This document shows, piece after piece, positions 17,245 through 25,109 of a stretch of 64,000 nucleotides of DNA. The position numbers and the translations under genes are program-made. The stretch is taken from the NCBI RefSeq assembly GCF_001667075.1, contig NZ_LZIL01000061.1, positions 1 through 64,000 of the forward strand. Direction: 5' to 3'. How positions within the stretch are numbered: position 1 is the stretch's first letter; each line of letters starts with the position of its first letter. This DNA comes from Mycobacterium sp. 852014-52450_SCH5900713. GTDB taxonomy: Bacteria > Actinomycetota > Actinomycetes > Mycobacteriales > Mycobacteriaceae. The notes under the pieces are model-generated. The model was not told where the DNA came from and did no database searches. It was given only the letters and a program-made list of their open reading frames with translations.

Positions 17245-18162
17245 ATGAGCGCGCACTTGACCTACATCGAGGCGGTGGTGGTCGGCGCGTTCCAGGGCGT
17301 CACCGAGCTGTTCCCGGTTTCCAGCCTCGGGCATGCGGTGTTGGTGCCCGCGGTGGTCGGCGGCCGGTGGGCCGAGGACCTGAGCGTCTCGGCCCCCGAA
17401 TCGCCCTACCTGGCGTTCATCGTCGGCCTGCATGTGGCCACCGCCGCCGCGTTGCTGGTGTTCTTCTGGCGGGACTGGCTGCGCATCGTGGCCGGATTTG
17501 TGTCGTCCTTGCGGCATCGCCGGATCAACACCCCCGATGAGCGGCTCGCCTGGCTCATCGTGGGGGCCACCATTCCGGTCGGGCTGGCGGGGCTGGTCCT
17601 GGAAAAGACGTTCCGCACCACACTCGGCAAGCCCATCCCGGCGGCGATTTTCCTGCTGCTCAACGGCATCGCGCTTTACGCGGGCGAAGTGCTTCGCCGG
17701 CGCGTCGCGCCCGCGCCCGACCACGAGCAGCCGGTCGGCGAACAACCTGCCCATACCGGCGAGGCCGTCGACAACCGCCTGGCTCAACTGCCCCTGCGCC
17801 GCGGCATCCTGATCGGCGCCGCACAGATCCTGGCGCTGCTCCCCGGCATCAGCCGTTCGGGCATCACCATGGTGGCGGGCCTGTGGCGCGGCTTGTCCCA
17901 CGAGGATGCCGCCCGGTTCTCCTTCTTGTTGGCGACGCCGATCATCCTGGCCGCCGGCGTGTACAAGATCCCGGAGTTGTTCGGACCCCAAGCGACCGGA
18001 ATAGGCGGCCAGGTACTGGCCGGGAGCATCGCCTCCTTCGTATGCGCCTACCTCGCCGTGCGGTTTCTGACGCAGTACTTCCAAACCCGCACCCTCACAC
18101 CGTTTGCCATCTACTGCGCCCTGGCCGGCGGCGCCAGCCTGGTGTGGCTCGCCATCCGCTGA
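17245..18162 (+). CDS. uppP: Undecaprenyl-diphosphatase (UppP/BacA type)
   Basis: A 305-residue polytopic membrane enzyme that dephosphorylates C55-type polyprenyl diphosphate at the membrane to recycle the carrier for cell-wall synthesis; it also gives bacitracin resistance. The two family blocks are present: GVTELFPVSSLGH (residues 19-31) and LLPGISRSG (about residue 200), with seven to eight hydrophobic segments. GGAGG (17230-17234) lies 10 bases before the ATG. The usual mycobacterial uppP (Rv2136c in Mtb) maps elsewhere, so this may be a second copy. The loop around residues 154-178 is charged and Pro/Glu-rich. It stands alone between the CoA-transferase operon and a broken DUF427 gene. 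Confidence 0.9.
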   Translation: MSAHLTYIEAVVVGAFQGVTELFPVSSLGHAVLVPAVVGGRWAEDLSVSAPESPYLAFIVGLHVATAAALLVFFWRDWLRIVAGFVSSLRHRRINTPDERLAWLIVGATIPVGLAGLVLEKTFRTTLGKPIPAAIFLLLNGIALYAGEVLRRRVAPAPDHEQPVGEQPAHTGEAVDNRLAQLPLRRGILIGAAQILALLPGISRSGITMVAGLWRGLSHEDAARFSFLLATPIILAAGVYKIPELFGPQATGIGGQVLAGSIASFVCAYLAVRFLTQYFQTRTLTPFAIYCALAGGASLVWLAIR

Positions 18163-18242
18163 GGCGATGAACGACTACTGGCCCTAGGCTGCCCGTAGCC
18201 TGGCCGGAGGCACGAAGTAACCGACGAGTCGAGGCAACGCAC

Positions 18243-18738
18243 ATGAGCCGCTCCCCATCTGAAGGCCTCGGACCGCGCCAGGAGTCGGTGTGGGACTATC
18301 CGCGCCCACCCCGCGTCGAGCCGTTCACCGGTCGCATCACCGTCGAGTTGGGCGGAGTAGTCATCGCATCAACCCGTCGCGCCTGGCGGGTGCTGGAGAC
18401 CAGTTCCGCCGACCTATTACCTCCCACGCGACGCGTTTGCCGACGGGGCCCTGCGGAAGACGTCCGGCGGCTCTTGGTGTGAATGGAAAGGCCGGGCAAC
18501 CTATTACGACCTGATCGGCGGCGGGGTCGTCGCCCGGAAATCCGCTTGGAGCTATCTGAGTCCGACGCCCGGATTCGAAGCCATCGCCGGGGCGGTCGCG
18601 GTGATGGCCGCCAACGTCGACCGTTGCACGGTCAACGGAGAGGTGGTCGTGCCCCAACCCGGCGGCTTCTACGGTGGCTGGATCACCAGCTGGGTGACCG
18701 GCCCGTTCAAAGGCGTTCCCGGCTCGACGGGTTGGTGA
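18243..18738 (+). pseudogene. DUF427 family gene with frameshift
   Basis: DUF427 proteins are small beta-barrel proteins of unknown function. The first 54 codons read as the family N-terminus (VWDYPRPPRVEPFTGRITVE, then RAWRVLETS). At about 18402-18406 the frame changes: in the shifted frame PPTYYLPRDAFADGALRKTS, then WCEWKGRATYYD and a complete C-terminus ending at TGA 18736-18738 can be read. The spacing implies a net loss of two bases or gain of one where ETSHPPTYY would be expected. The unshifted frame stops at 18482. It is either a recent pseudogene or a sequencing error; codons downstream of the break remain typical of a functional gene. Confidence 0.8.
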
Positions 18739-18746
18739 TGGCGCCG

Positions 18747-19256
18747 CTACACCGGTTCTATCCGGTAACGAACCAAGCGCCGCGTGTCATTGCCGAAAAC
18801 CGCTGGGCGGCAAGCCCCGTCGGGCCGCCACCCGCCACGCTCGTAGAATCGTCGAGCCTTGGTGTTGCCCTCCAGGGCCCACAGCACGGCGCCGTCCACA
18901 CCGACACGCCGCAGCCGCTCACGGGCGGCCGTCATGAGCGAGCTCCCCACCCCAGCACCCAGATAGGCCGGGTCGACATACAGCGCCATCAGCTCACCGA
19001 AGTTCGGTAGGTCGCTTTCGCGGCACAGGCCCGTGGTGGCGAAGCCGCGGATCGCCGACCCCTCGACCGCGACCAAGGTGGACGGCATCCGCAATCCCAC
19101 GCGGCCGAAGGTGTAGCGGTCGGCCAACGCCTCCGGGGTGAGACTGTCCAGGTAGTCCTGAGCGATGAGCCCCAGGTAGGCCGACCGCCAAGAGCGCACA
19201 TGCAAACAGGCCACTTCGTAGGCGTCCGCCGGGACCGCCGCCCGCACCTGGGTCAT
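18747..19256 (-). CDS. GNAT-family N-acetyltransferase
   Basis: A 169-residue acetyl-CoA-dependent acyltransferase. The GNAT motif A is clear: LMALYVDPAYLGAGVGSSLM, followed by AVLWALEGNTKARRFYERGG (motif B with the FYERxG ending). The start is ATG at 19256 (MTQVRAAVPADAYEV); an upstream GTG-type extension to 19301 lacks family similarity. The substrate cannot be told. It is convergent with the broken DUF427 gene (8 bp apart) and divergent from the SDR gene. Confidence 0.85.
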   Translation of the reverse strand: MTQVRAAVPADAYEVACLHVRSWRSAYLGLIAQDYLDSLTPEALADRYTFGRVGLRMPSTLVAVEGSAIRGFATTGLCRESDLPNFGELMALYVDPAYLGAGVGSSLMTAARERLRRVGVDGAVLWALEGNTKARRFYERGGWRPDGACRPAVFGNDTRRLVRYRIEPV

Positions 19257-19328
19257 CGTTGCAGTATTCGACGATCTGGGGTCAGATTGCCTAGTTGACA
19301 CCCGTCAAGACTTCCGGAGGGTACGAAA

Positions 19329-20177
19329 ATGGCAGACACGGCGTCCGTTGGGCTGAAGGTCCGCGGCAAGGTAATCGTGATCACCGGTGGCGCCCGGGGC
19401 ATCGGGTTGGCCACCGCGACCGCGTTCCACAATCTGGGCGCCAAAGTGGCCATCGGTGACATCGACGAAGTGCGGGTGAAGGAATCCGGCGCCGCGCTGG
19501 GCCTGGACGTGTACGGCAAGCTCGACGTCACCGACCCGCACTCGTTCGCGGACTTCCTGGACGAGGTCGAGCGCCAACTCGGCCCGATCGACGTGCTGGT
19601 CAACAACGCCGGCATCATGCCGCTCGGCCGGATGGTCGACGAGCCGGACGCCGTCACCCGGCGCGTCCTCGACATCAATGTCTACGGCGTCATCCTGGGC
19701 AGCAAGCTGGCCGCCCAGCGCATGATCCCCCGCCGGTCCGGACACGTCATCAACGTCGCGTCGCTCGCCGGGGAAACCTACATCGCCGGGGCGGCCACCT
19801 ACTGCGCCAGCAAGCACGCGGTGATCGGCTTCACCGATACCGCCCGGCTCGAATGCCGAACGGCGGGGGTGAAGTTCTCGGTCGTCATGCCGACGTTCGT
19901 GAACACCGAGTTGATCGCCGGCACCTCGGGGGCCAAGGGGATCAAGAACGCCGAACCGGCCGACATCGCGGAGGCGATCGTCAAATTGGTGGCGCATCCC
20001 CGCCCGCGGGTGCGGGTCACGAAGGCGGCCGGCGCCATCATCGCGTCGCAGAAGTTCATGCCGCGCGCGCTGTCGGAGGGGCTGAACCGCGCGCTCGGCG
20101 GCGAGCACGTCTTCACCGACCACGTCGACGCGGAGAAGCGCAAGGCCTACGAGTCGCGCGCTCGCGGCGAAGAGTAG
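19329..20177 (+). CDS. Short-chain dehydrogenase/reductase (Rv1865c-like)
   Basis: A 282-residue classical SDR using NAD(P)(H). The coenzyme motif ITGGARGIGLATA is at residues 19-31, the structural NNAG at about 94-97, and the catalytic Ser-Tyr-Lys in NVASLAGETYIAGAATYCASK (Tyr and Lys in YCASK). The substrate is unknown; the C-terminal tail is long and basic. GGAGG (19316-19320) lies just before the ATG at 19329. The TAG stop lies inside the first unit of a perfect 57-bp tandem repeat, so the last codons adjoin repeat DNA. Confidence 0.9.
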   Translation: MADTASVGLKVRGKVIVITGGARGIGLATATAFHNLGAKVAIGDIDEVRVKESGAALGLDVYGKLDVTDPHSFADFLDEVERQLGPIDVLVNNAGIMPLGRMVDEPDAVTRRVLDINVYGVILGSKLAAQRMIPRRSGHVINVASLAGETYIAGAATYCASKHAVIGFTDTARLECRTAGVKFSVVMPTFVNTELIAGTSGAKGIKNAEPADIAEAIVKLVAHPRPRVRVTKAAGAIIASQKFMPRALSEGLNRALGGEHVFTDHVDAEKRKAYESRARGEE

Positions 20178-20287
20178 TCGGCGATCGCGAGCGCGGCGGA
20201 GCCGGGCGAAGCGGGTCGCCGCCATCAGGAGTAGTCGGCGATCGCGAGCGCGGCGGAGCCGGGCGAAGCGGGTCGCCGCCATCAGGA
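20174..20287. repeat. Perfect tandem duplication, 2 x 57 bp
   Basis: Bases 20174-20230 are repeated exactly at 20231-20287. Each unit starts GTAGTCGGCGATCGCGAGCG and ends GGGTCGCCGCCATCAGGA. The first unit contains the stop codon of the SDR gene. Arginine/alanine-coding-like elements of the form GCGAGCGCGGCGGAGCC are dispersed in mycobacterial intergenic DNA, so this is a candidate variable-number (MIRU/VNTR-like) locus. Confidence 0.95.
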
Positions 20288-20337
20288 CGGAGTACCGCGT
20301 CGGGCGCCGTTGACCGCGGGCGCGGACAATCGGCGGG

Positions 20338-22731
20338 GTGAGCCTAGAAACCCAGACAACCGCTCCCCTTGCCGACGACGAACTCGACCTGATCAACGCA
20401 TACTGGCGCGCCGCCAACTATCTGTCGGTCGGACAGATCTATCTGCTGGACAACCCGCTGCTGAGCGAACCGCTGTCGCCCGAGCACGTCAAACCGCGGC
20501 TGCTGGGCCACTGGGGCACCACCCCGGCGCTGAACCTGATCTATGCGCACCTGAACCGAATCATCCGCGACCGCGACTCCAGCGTCATCTACGTCACCGG
20601 GCCCGGGCACGGCGGACCCGCGCTGGTCGCCAACGCGTATCTCGAAGGCACCTACAGCGAGGTGTACACCGCCATCGAGGAGGACGCCGAAGGACTGCGA
20701 AAGCTGTTCCGGCAGTTCTCTTTTCCCGGCGGCATCCCCAGCCACGTCGCCGCCCAGACGCCCGGCTCCATCCACGAGGGCGGTGAACTCGGCTATGCGC
20801 TGGTGCACGCCTACGGCGCGGCCTTCGACAACCCCGATCTGGTGGTGGCCTGTGTGATCGGCGACGGCGAGGCCGAGACCGGGCCGCTGGCCGCCAGCTG
20901 GCACTCCAACAAATTCCTCAACCCGGTCACCGACGGCGCGGTCCTGCCCATCCTGCAGCTCAACGGCTACAAGATCGCCAACCCGACCGTGCTCGCGCGC
21001 ATCCCCCACGCCGAACTCGAGGCACTGCTGCGCGGCTACGGTTACCGGCCCATCACGGTCGCCGGTGACGACCCGGCCAACGTGCACCAGCAGCTGGCGG
21101 CCGCGTTCGACGACGCCTTCGACGACATCGCGGCCATCCAAAGCGCCGCCCGCAACGGCAACGCGATGCCGCGGCCCGTCTGGCCGATGATCGTGCTGCG
21201 CACGCCCAAGGGCTGGACCGGTCCGAAGATAGTGGACGGCAAGAAGGTCGAGGGCACCTGGCGAGCCCATCAGGTTCCGCTGGCCGAGACGCACGACAAT
21301 CCCCAGCACCGCGCGGAGCTCGAGGAGTGGCTGCGCAGCTACCGGCCTGAGGAGCTTTTCGACGCCGACGGCAAGCTGCGCGCCGAGCTGCGAGCGCTGG
21401 CGCCTCTCGGCGACCGCCGGATGAGCGCCAACCCACACGCCAACGGCGGCCTGCTGCTGCACGACCTGGACCTGCCGGACTTCCGCGACTACGCGGTCAC
21501 GGTGTCGCGGCCGGCGGTGGTGACGCACGAGGCGACCCGGGTGCTGGGCACGTTCCTGCGGGACGTGATCGCCCGCAACTCCGACCGGTTCCGCCTGATG
21601 GGCCCGGACGAAACGGCCTCCAACCGGCTGGACGCCGTCTACGGGGCGACGGCCAAGGTCTGGCTCTCCGAGCTCGGGCCCGACGACGAGAACCTCGCCG
21701 CCGACGGGCGGGTGATGGAGGTGCTCTCCGAGCACCTGTGCCAGGGCTGGCTGGAGGGCTACCTGCTGACCGGTCGGCACGGCCTGTTCAACTGCTACGA
21801 GGCGTTCGTCCACATCGTCGACTCGATGCTCAACCAGCACGCCAAGTGGCTCGCCACCAGCCTCGAGCTGCCGTGGCGGCGGCCGATCGCGTCGCTGAAC
21901 TACCTGCTGTCCTCGCACGTGTGGCGCCAGGACCACAACGGCGCGTCACACCAAGACCCCGGCTTCATCGACCTGGTGGCCAACAAGCGGGCCGAACTGA
22001 CCCGGGTGTACCTGCCACCGGACGGCAACACGCTGCTGTCGGTGGCGGACCACTGCCTGCGCAGCCGCGACTACATCAACGTCATCGTCGCCGGCAAGCA
22101 GCCGGCGCTGGCCTACCTGGACATGGATCAGGCCATCGCGCACTGCGCGCGCGGCGTGGGCATCTGGCCGTGGGCGAGCACCGCCAGCGGCGAACCCGAC
22201 GTGGTGCTGGCCTGCGCCGGGGACATCCCGACGCTGGAGACGCTGGCCGCCGCCGACATCCTGCGCCGCGAACTGCCGGAGTTGGCGGTCCGGGTGGTCA
22301 ACGTGGTCGACCTGATGCGGCTGCAGCCGGATTCCGAGCACCCGCACGGCCTGCCGGACAAGGAGTTCGACGCGCTGTTCACCCGCGACAAGCCGGTCAT
22401 CTTCGCCTACCACGGCTACCCCTGGCTGATTCACCGGCTCACCTACCGCCGCACCAACCACCCGCACATCCACGTGCGCGGGTTCAAGGAGCGGGGCACC
22501 ACCACGACGCCGTTCGACATGGTGATGTTGAACGATCTGGACCGCTTCCATTTGGTGATGGACGTCATCGACCGGGTCGACGGGCTGGCCAGCCGGGCGG
22601 CCGAGCTGCGCCAGCGGATGGTCGACGCCCGGCTCGCCGCGCGCATCTACACCCGTGAGCACGGCGAGGATGACCCGCGGATCGCCGGCTGGACCTGGGA
22701 GCGAGACGACCGATCAGGCGGGCAGTCCTGA
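20338..22731 (+). CDS. xfp: Xylulose-5-phosphate/fructose-6-phosphate phosphoketolase
   Basis: A 797-residue thiamine-diphosphate enzyme that cleaves xylulose 5-phosphate (or fructose 6-phosphate) with phosphate to acetyl phosphate plus glyceraldehyde 3-phosphate (or erythrose 4-phosphate). Family signatures are present: GHWGTTPALNLIYAHLNRII, TGPGHGGPALVANAYLEGTY, EGGELGYALVHAYGA, and the ThDP/Mg motif GDGEAETGPLAASWHSNKF. Length is normal. The start is GTG at 20338 without a clear Shine-Dalgarno. No acetate kinase gene is adjacent, so acetyl phosphate would be used by enzymes encoded elsewhere. I do not recall xfp at this place in M. tuberculosis; it sits where Rv1864c would be. Confidence 0.95.
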   Translation: MSLETQTTAPLADDELDLINAYWRAANYLSVGQIYLLDNPLLSEPLSPEHVKPRLLGHWGTTPALNLIYAHLNRIIRDRDSSVIYVTGPGHGGPALVANAYLEGTYSEVYTAIEEDAEGLRKLFRQFSFPGGIPSHVAAQTPGSIHEGGELGYALVHAYGAAFDNPDLVVACVIGDGEAETGPLAASWHSNKFLNPVTDGAVLPILQLNGYKIANPTVLARIPHAELEALLRGYGYRPITVAGDDPANVHQQLAAAFDDAFDDIAAIQSAARNGNAMPRPVWPMIVLRTPKGWTGPKIVDGKKVEGTWRAHQVPLAETHDNPQHRAELEEWLRSYRPEELFDADGKLRAELRALAPLGDRRMSANPHANGGLLLHDLDLPDFRDYAVTVSRPAVVTHEATRVLGTFLRDVIARNSDRFRLMGPDETASNRLDAVYGATAKVWLSELGPDDENLAADGRVMEVLSEHLCQGWLEGYLLTGRHGLFNCYEAFVHIVDSMLNQHAKWLATSLELPWRRPIASLNYLLSSHVWRQDHNGASHQDPGFIDLVANKRAELTRVYLPPDGNTLLSVADHCLRSRDYINVIVAGKQPALAYLDMDQAIAHCARGVGIWPWASTASGEPDVVLACAGDIPTLETLAAADILRRELPELAVRVVNVVDLMRLQPDSEHPHGLPDKEFDALFTRDKPVIFAYHGYPWLIHRLTYRRTNHPHIHVRGFKERGTTTTPFDMVMLNDLDRFHLVMDVIDRVDGLASRAAELRQRMVDARLAARIYTREHGEDDPRIAGWTWERDDRSGGQS

Positions 22732-22830
22732 CGCCGAGATTACCGCCGCGGCTGCGCTTGGGGCGCCACCGCGACCGTGACGGCAATCTCGTTGGGCCGT
22801 CGCGGCGGGGGCCATCGGTAAGCTGGATGA

Positions 22831-23595
22831 ATGCTTGACGCCGCCGAGACGCCCGACATTCACCATCCGGTGATCTCGCAGCTCTCGGCGCTGCACCGGG
22901 TTCGCATCCACCTCGACATCGTCGTCGTCATCGCCGTCTTGGTGCTGACCAACCTGGTCGCGCACTTCACCACCCCGTGGGCCGGCATCGCCGTCGTCCC
23001 CGCCGCCGCCGTCGGCCTGGTGTTCCTGATGCGCGCCAACGGTCTGGACTGGTCCGATCTGGGCTTGGGACGCGAACACTGGAAGTCGGGGCTGGGCTAT
23101 GCGGTGGCCGCGGTGCTGGTTGTGGCCGCGGTGATCGCCGTGGGGGTGCTGCTCCCCATGACCCGGCCGATGTTCCTGAACCACCGCTACGCGACGGTCT
23201 CCGGCGCCCTGATCGCATCGATGGTCATCATCCCGCTGCAGACCGTGATCCCGGAGGAGCTGGCGTTCCGCGGCGTGCTGCACGGCGCGCTGCATCGGGC
23301 GTGGGGGTTCCGCGGCGTCGCGCTGGCGGGATCGTTGCTTTTCGGGCTGTGGCACGTCGCGACGTCGCTCGGGCTTACCAGCAGCAACGTCGGCTTCACC
23401 CGTATTCTCGGCGGCGGCGTCGTCGGGATGATGGCCGGGGTGACCGGCGCCGTGCTGGCCACGGGAGCGGCGGGATTCATCTTCAGCTGGCTACGTCGTC
23501 GCAGCGGCAGCCTGATCGCGCCGATCGCGCTGCACTGGTCGCTGAACGGACTCGGGGCACTGGCCGCCGCCCTGGTCTGGCACCTGACTGCCTGA
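22831..23595 (+). CDS. CPBP-family intramembrane metalloprotease (Rv1863c-like)
   Basis: A 254-residue membrane protein with about seven hydrophobic segments and the CPBP (Abi/CAAX-prenyl-protease-like) motifs: EELAFRGVLHGAL (motif 1, paired Glu and Arg), FGLWHVATS (motif 2 His) and ALHWSLNG (motif 3 His/Asn). These residues bind the catalytic metal in the family. The substrate is unknown. It starts at ATG 22831, 99 bp after xfp, and converges on adhA with 6 bp between the stops. Confidence 0.88.
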   Translation: MLDAAETPDIHHPVISQLSALHRVRIHLDIVVVIAVLVLTNLVAHFTTPWAGIAVVPAAAVGLVFLMRANGLDWSDLGLGREHWKSGLGYAVAAVLVVAAVIAVGVLLPMTRPMFLNHRYATVSGALIASMVIIPLQTVIPEELAFRGVLHGALHRAWGFRGVALAGSLLFGLWHVATSLGLTSSNVGFTRILGGGVVGMMAGVTGAVLATGAAGFIFSWLRRRSGSLIAPIALHWSLNGLGALAAALVWHLTA

Positions 23596-23601
23596 GGCCG
23601 G

Positions 23602-24630
23602 TCACACCAGCAGCACCGCCGCGCCCGCGATCCTGCCCGCGCTGAGATCGCCCAGCGCGCGATCCGCCTGGCTCAGCGGGTACTCCGGCGTGGTCACCTC
23701 GATATGGTGTTCGCCCGCGAAGTCGAGGAACGCCCGCGCGTCGGCCCGCGTGTTGGACGTGACCGAGCGAACCTGGCGTTCCTGGAACAGATGACGCTGG
23801 TAGTTGAGCGGCGGGATATCGGACAGGTGGATGCCGGCGATCGCCAACGTGCCGCCGCGGTCCAACGCTTCCAGCGCGGGCAGCACCAGGTCACCGACCG
23901 GTGCGAACAGGATGGCCGCATCCAGCGGCATCGGTGGCGGGTCGGCCGCGCCCTGCGCCGACGCCGCGCCGAGCTGGATCGCCAGTTCGCGCGCCTCGGC
24001 TCCCCGCGTCATCACGTGCACCTCGGCGCCCTGCGCCAACGCGACCTGCGCGGTGATGTGGGCGCTGCCGCCGAACCCATACAGACCCAGCCGTCCGCCC
24101 GGTGGCAGATCGGCGCGCAGCAGGGAGCGATAGCCGATGATGCCGGCGCACAGCAACGGCGCCAACTCGCTGTCGCTGTAACCGCCCGGCAGTCGGTGCG
24201 CGAAAGCGGCTGGAACAGTGGCGAATTCGGCGTAGCCGCCGTCGGCGTCCCAGCCGGTGTAGCGAGATTGAGGGCAGAGGTTCTCGTCGCCGCGGCGGCA
24301 GTACTTGCACACGCCGCAGGTGTGGCGCAGCCAGGCGATCCCCACCCGGTCTCCCACCCGGAATTCGTCGCCCGCCTCCGGGCCAACCTCGACGACTTCG
24401 CCCACCACCTCGTGGCCGGGCGTGACGTGGTCGCGGTGTACGGGCAGGTCGCCCTCGGTGACGTGCAGGTCGGTGCGGCAAACCCCGCAGGCCCGCACGG
24501 CGACCAGCAACTCCGCCGGCCCGGGGCGCGGCACGTCGGCGGTGATTTGCTCCAGCGGGCCGGTATCGATCGGACCGGGCCGGCGCACCCGCCACGCGCG
24601 CATGGTCGTGGAGGTTAGCGGTGGAACCAT
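23602..24630 (-). CDS. adhA: Zinc-binding alcohol dehydrogenase AdhA
   Basis: A 342-residue medium-chain, zinc-dependent alcohol dehydrogenase. Catalytic zinc ligands are CGVCRTDLH and GHEVVGEVVEVG; the structural zinc lobe is CGVCKYCRRGDENLC with four cysteines. The dinucleotide site is LGLYGFGGSAHIT. It should interconvert alcohols and aldehydes with NAD(P). Start: ATG 24630 preceded by GATGGACGA, or ATG 24603 (MRAWRVRRPGPID) without a Shine-Dalgarno; the longer form is closer to the Mtb length of about 346. It follows the GlsB-like gene on the same strand, as in Mtb (Rv1861-Rv1862). Confidence 0.92.
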   Translation of the reverse strand: MVPPLTSTTMRAWRVRRPGPIDTGPLEQITADVPRPGPAELLVAVRACGVCRTDLHVTEGDLPVHRDHVTPGHEVVGEVVEVGPEAGDEFRVGDRVGIAWLRHTCGVCKYCRRGDENLCPQSRYTGWDADGGYAEFATVPAAFAHRLPGGYSDSELAPLLCAGIIGYRSLLRADLPPGGRLGLYGFGGSAHITAQVALAQGAEVHVMTRGAEARELAIQLGAASAQGAADPPPMPLDAAILFAPVGDLVLPALEALDRGGTLAIAGIHLSDIPPLNYQRHLFQERQVRSVTSNTRADARAFLDFAGEHHIEVTTPEYPLSQADRALGDLSAGRIAGAAVLLV

Positions 24631-24676
24631 TCGTCCATCATGCCGCTAACCACCACGGCCGCAACGTGCTAACTGA

Positions 24677-24976
24677 TCAGGTCCGCCGCACCATGCCGAC
24701 GATCCAGAGCAGGATCAGCGACCCGAGCAACGCGGTGAGGAAGGTGAAGATCAGGCCACCACCCGCGGTGTTGACGAAGAAGCTCAGGATGAAGCCGCCG
24801 ATCAAGGCGCCGATGATGCCGATCACGATGTCCATCAGGATGCCGGCGCCGCTGCCCCTGATGATCCTGCTGGCGAGCGCACCCGCCAGACCACCGATGA
24901 TGATGTATCCAATGATGCCGACGCTGGTGAACGTTGTTGAGCGGGCCAGATATTCGGTAGCTGCCATGACGTCCAT
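24677..24976 (-). CDS. GlsB/YeaQ/YmgE (transglycosylase-associated) membrane protein (Rv1861-like)
   Basis: A 99-residue protein with three predicted membrane helices, rich in Gly and Ile: IGYIIIGGLAGALASRII, then the family core MDIVIGIIGALIGGFIL, then FLTALLGSLILLWIVGM. The family is widespread and stress-associated but has no known biochemical activity. AAGGAGA lies 7 bases before the ATG at 24976, which decides the start over ATG 24967. It lies between apa and adhA on the same strand. Confidence 0.85.
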   Translation of the reverse strand: MDVMAATEYLARSTTFTSVGIIGYIIIGGLAGALASRIIRGSGAGILMDIVIGIIGALIGGFILSFFVNTAGGGLIFTFLTALLGSLILLWIVGMVRRT

Positions 24977-25003
24977 GCGGGTCTCCTTGCAATCGCTGGC
25001 AAA

Positions 25004-25022
25004 GCCCAGCGAGTTGCTGGGC
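25004..25022 (-). terminator. Hairpin between apa and the GlsB-like gene
   Basis: GCCCAGC-GAGTT-GCTGGGC, a perfect 7-bp stem. On the minus strand it is followed by TTTGCC. It could end the mod-apa transcript or lie in the leader of the next gene. Confidence 0.4.
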
Positions 25023-25109
25023 CATCATCTCGGTATACCCGCTTTGCGTAACGGAATAGGTTCCGTTTCGGAGACGGTTGGCGCATCATCCTGACGCGCC
25101 GATCGCACG

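Noticed and set aside
20344..21936. 530-codon open frame on the minus strand
   Set aside because: Antisense to phosphoketolase; composition is His/Gln/Val-rich as expected from the complement of GC-rich codons.
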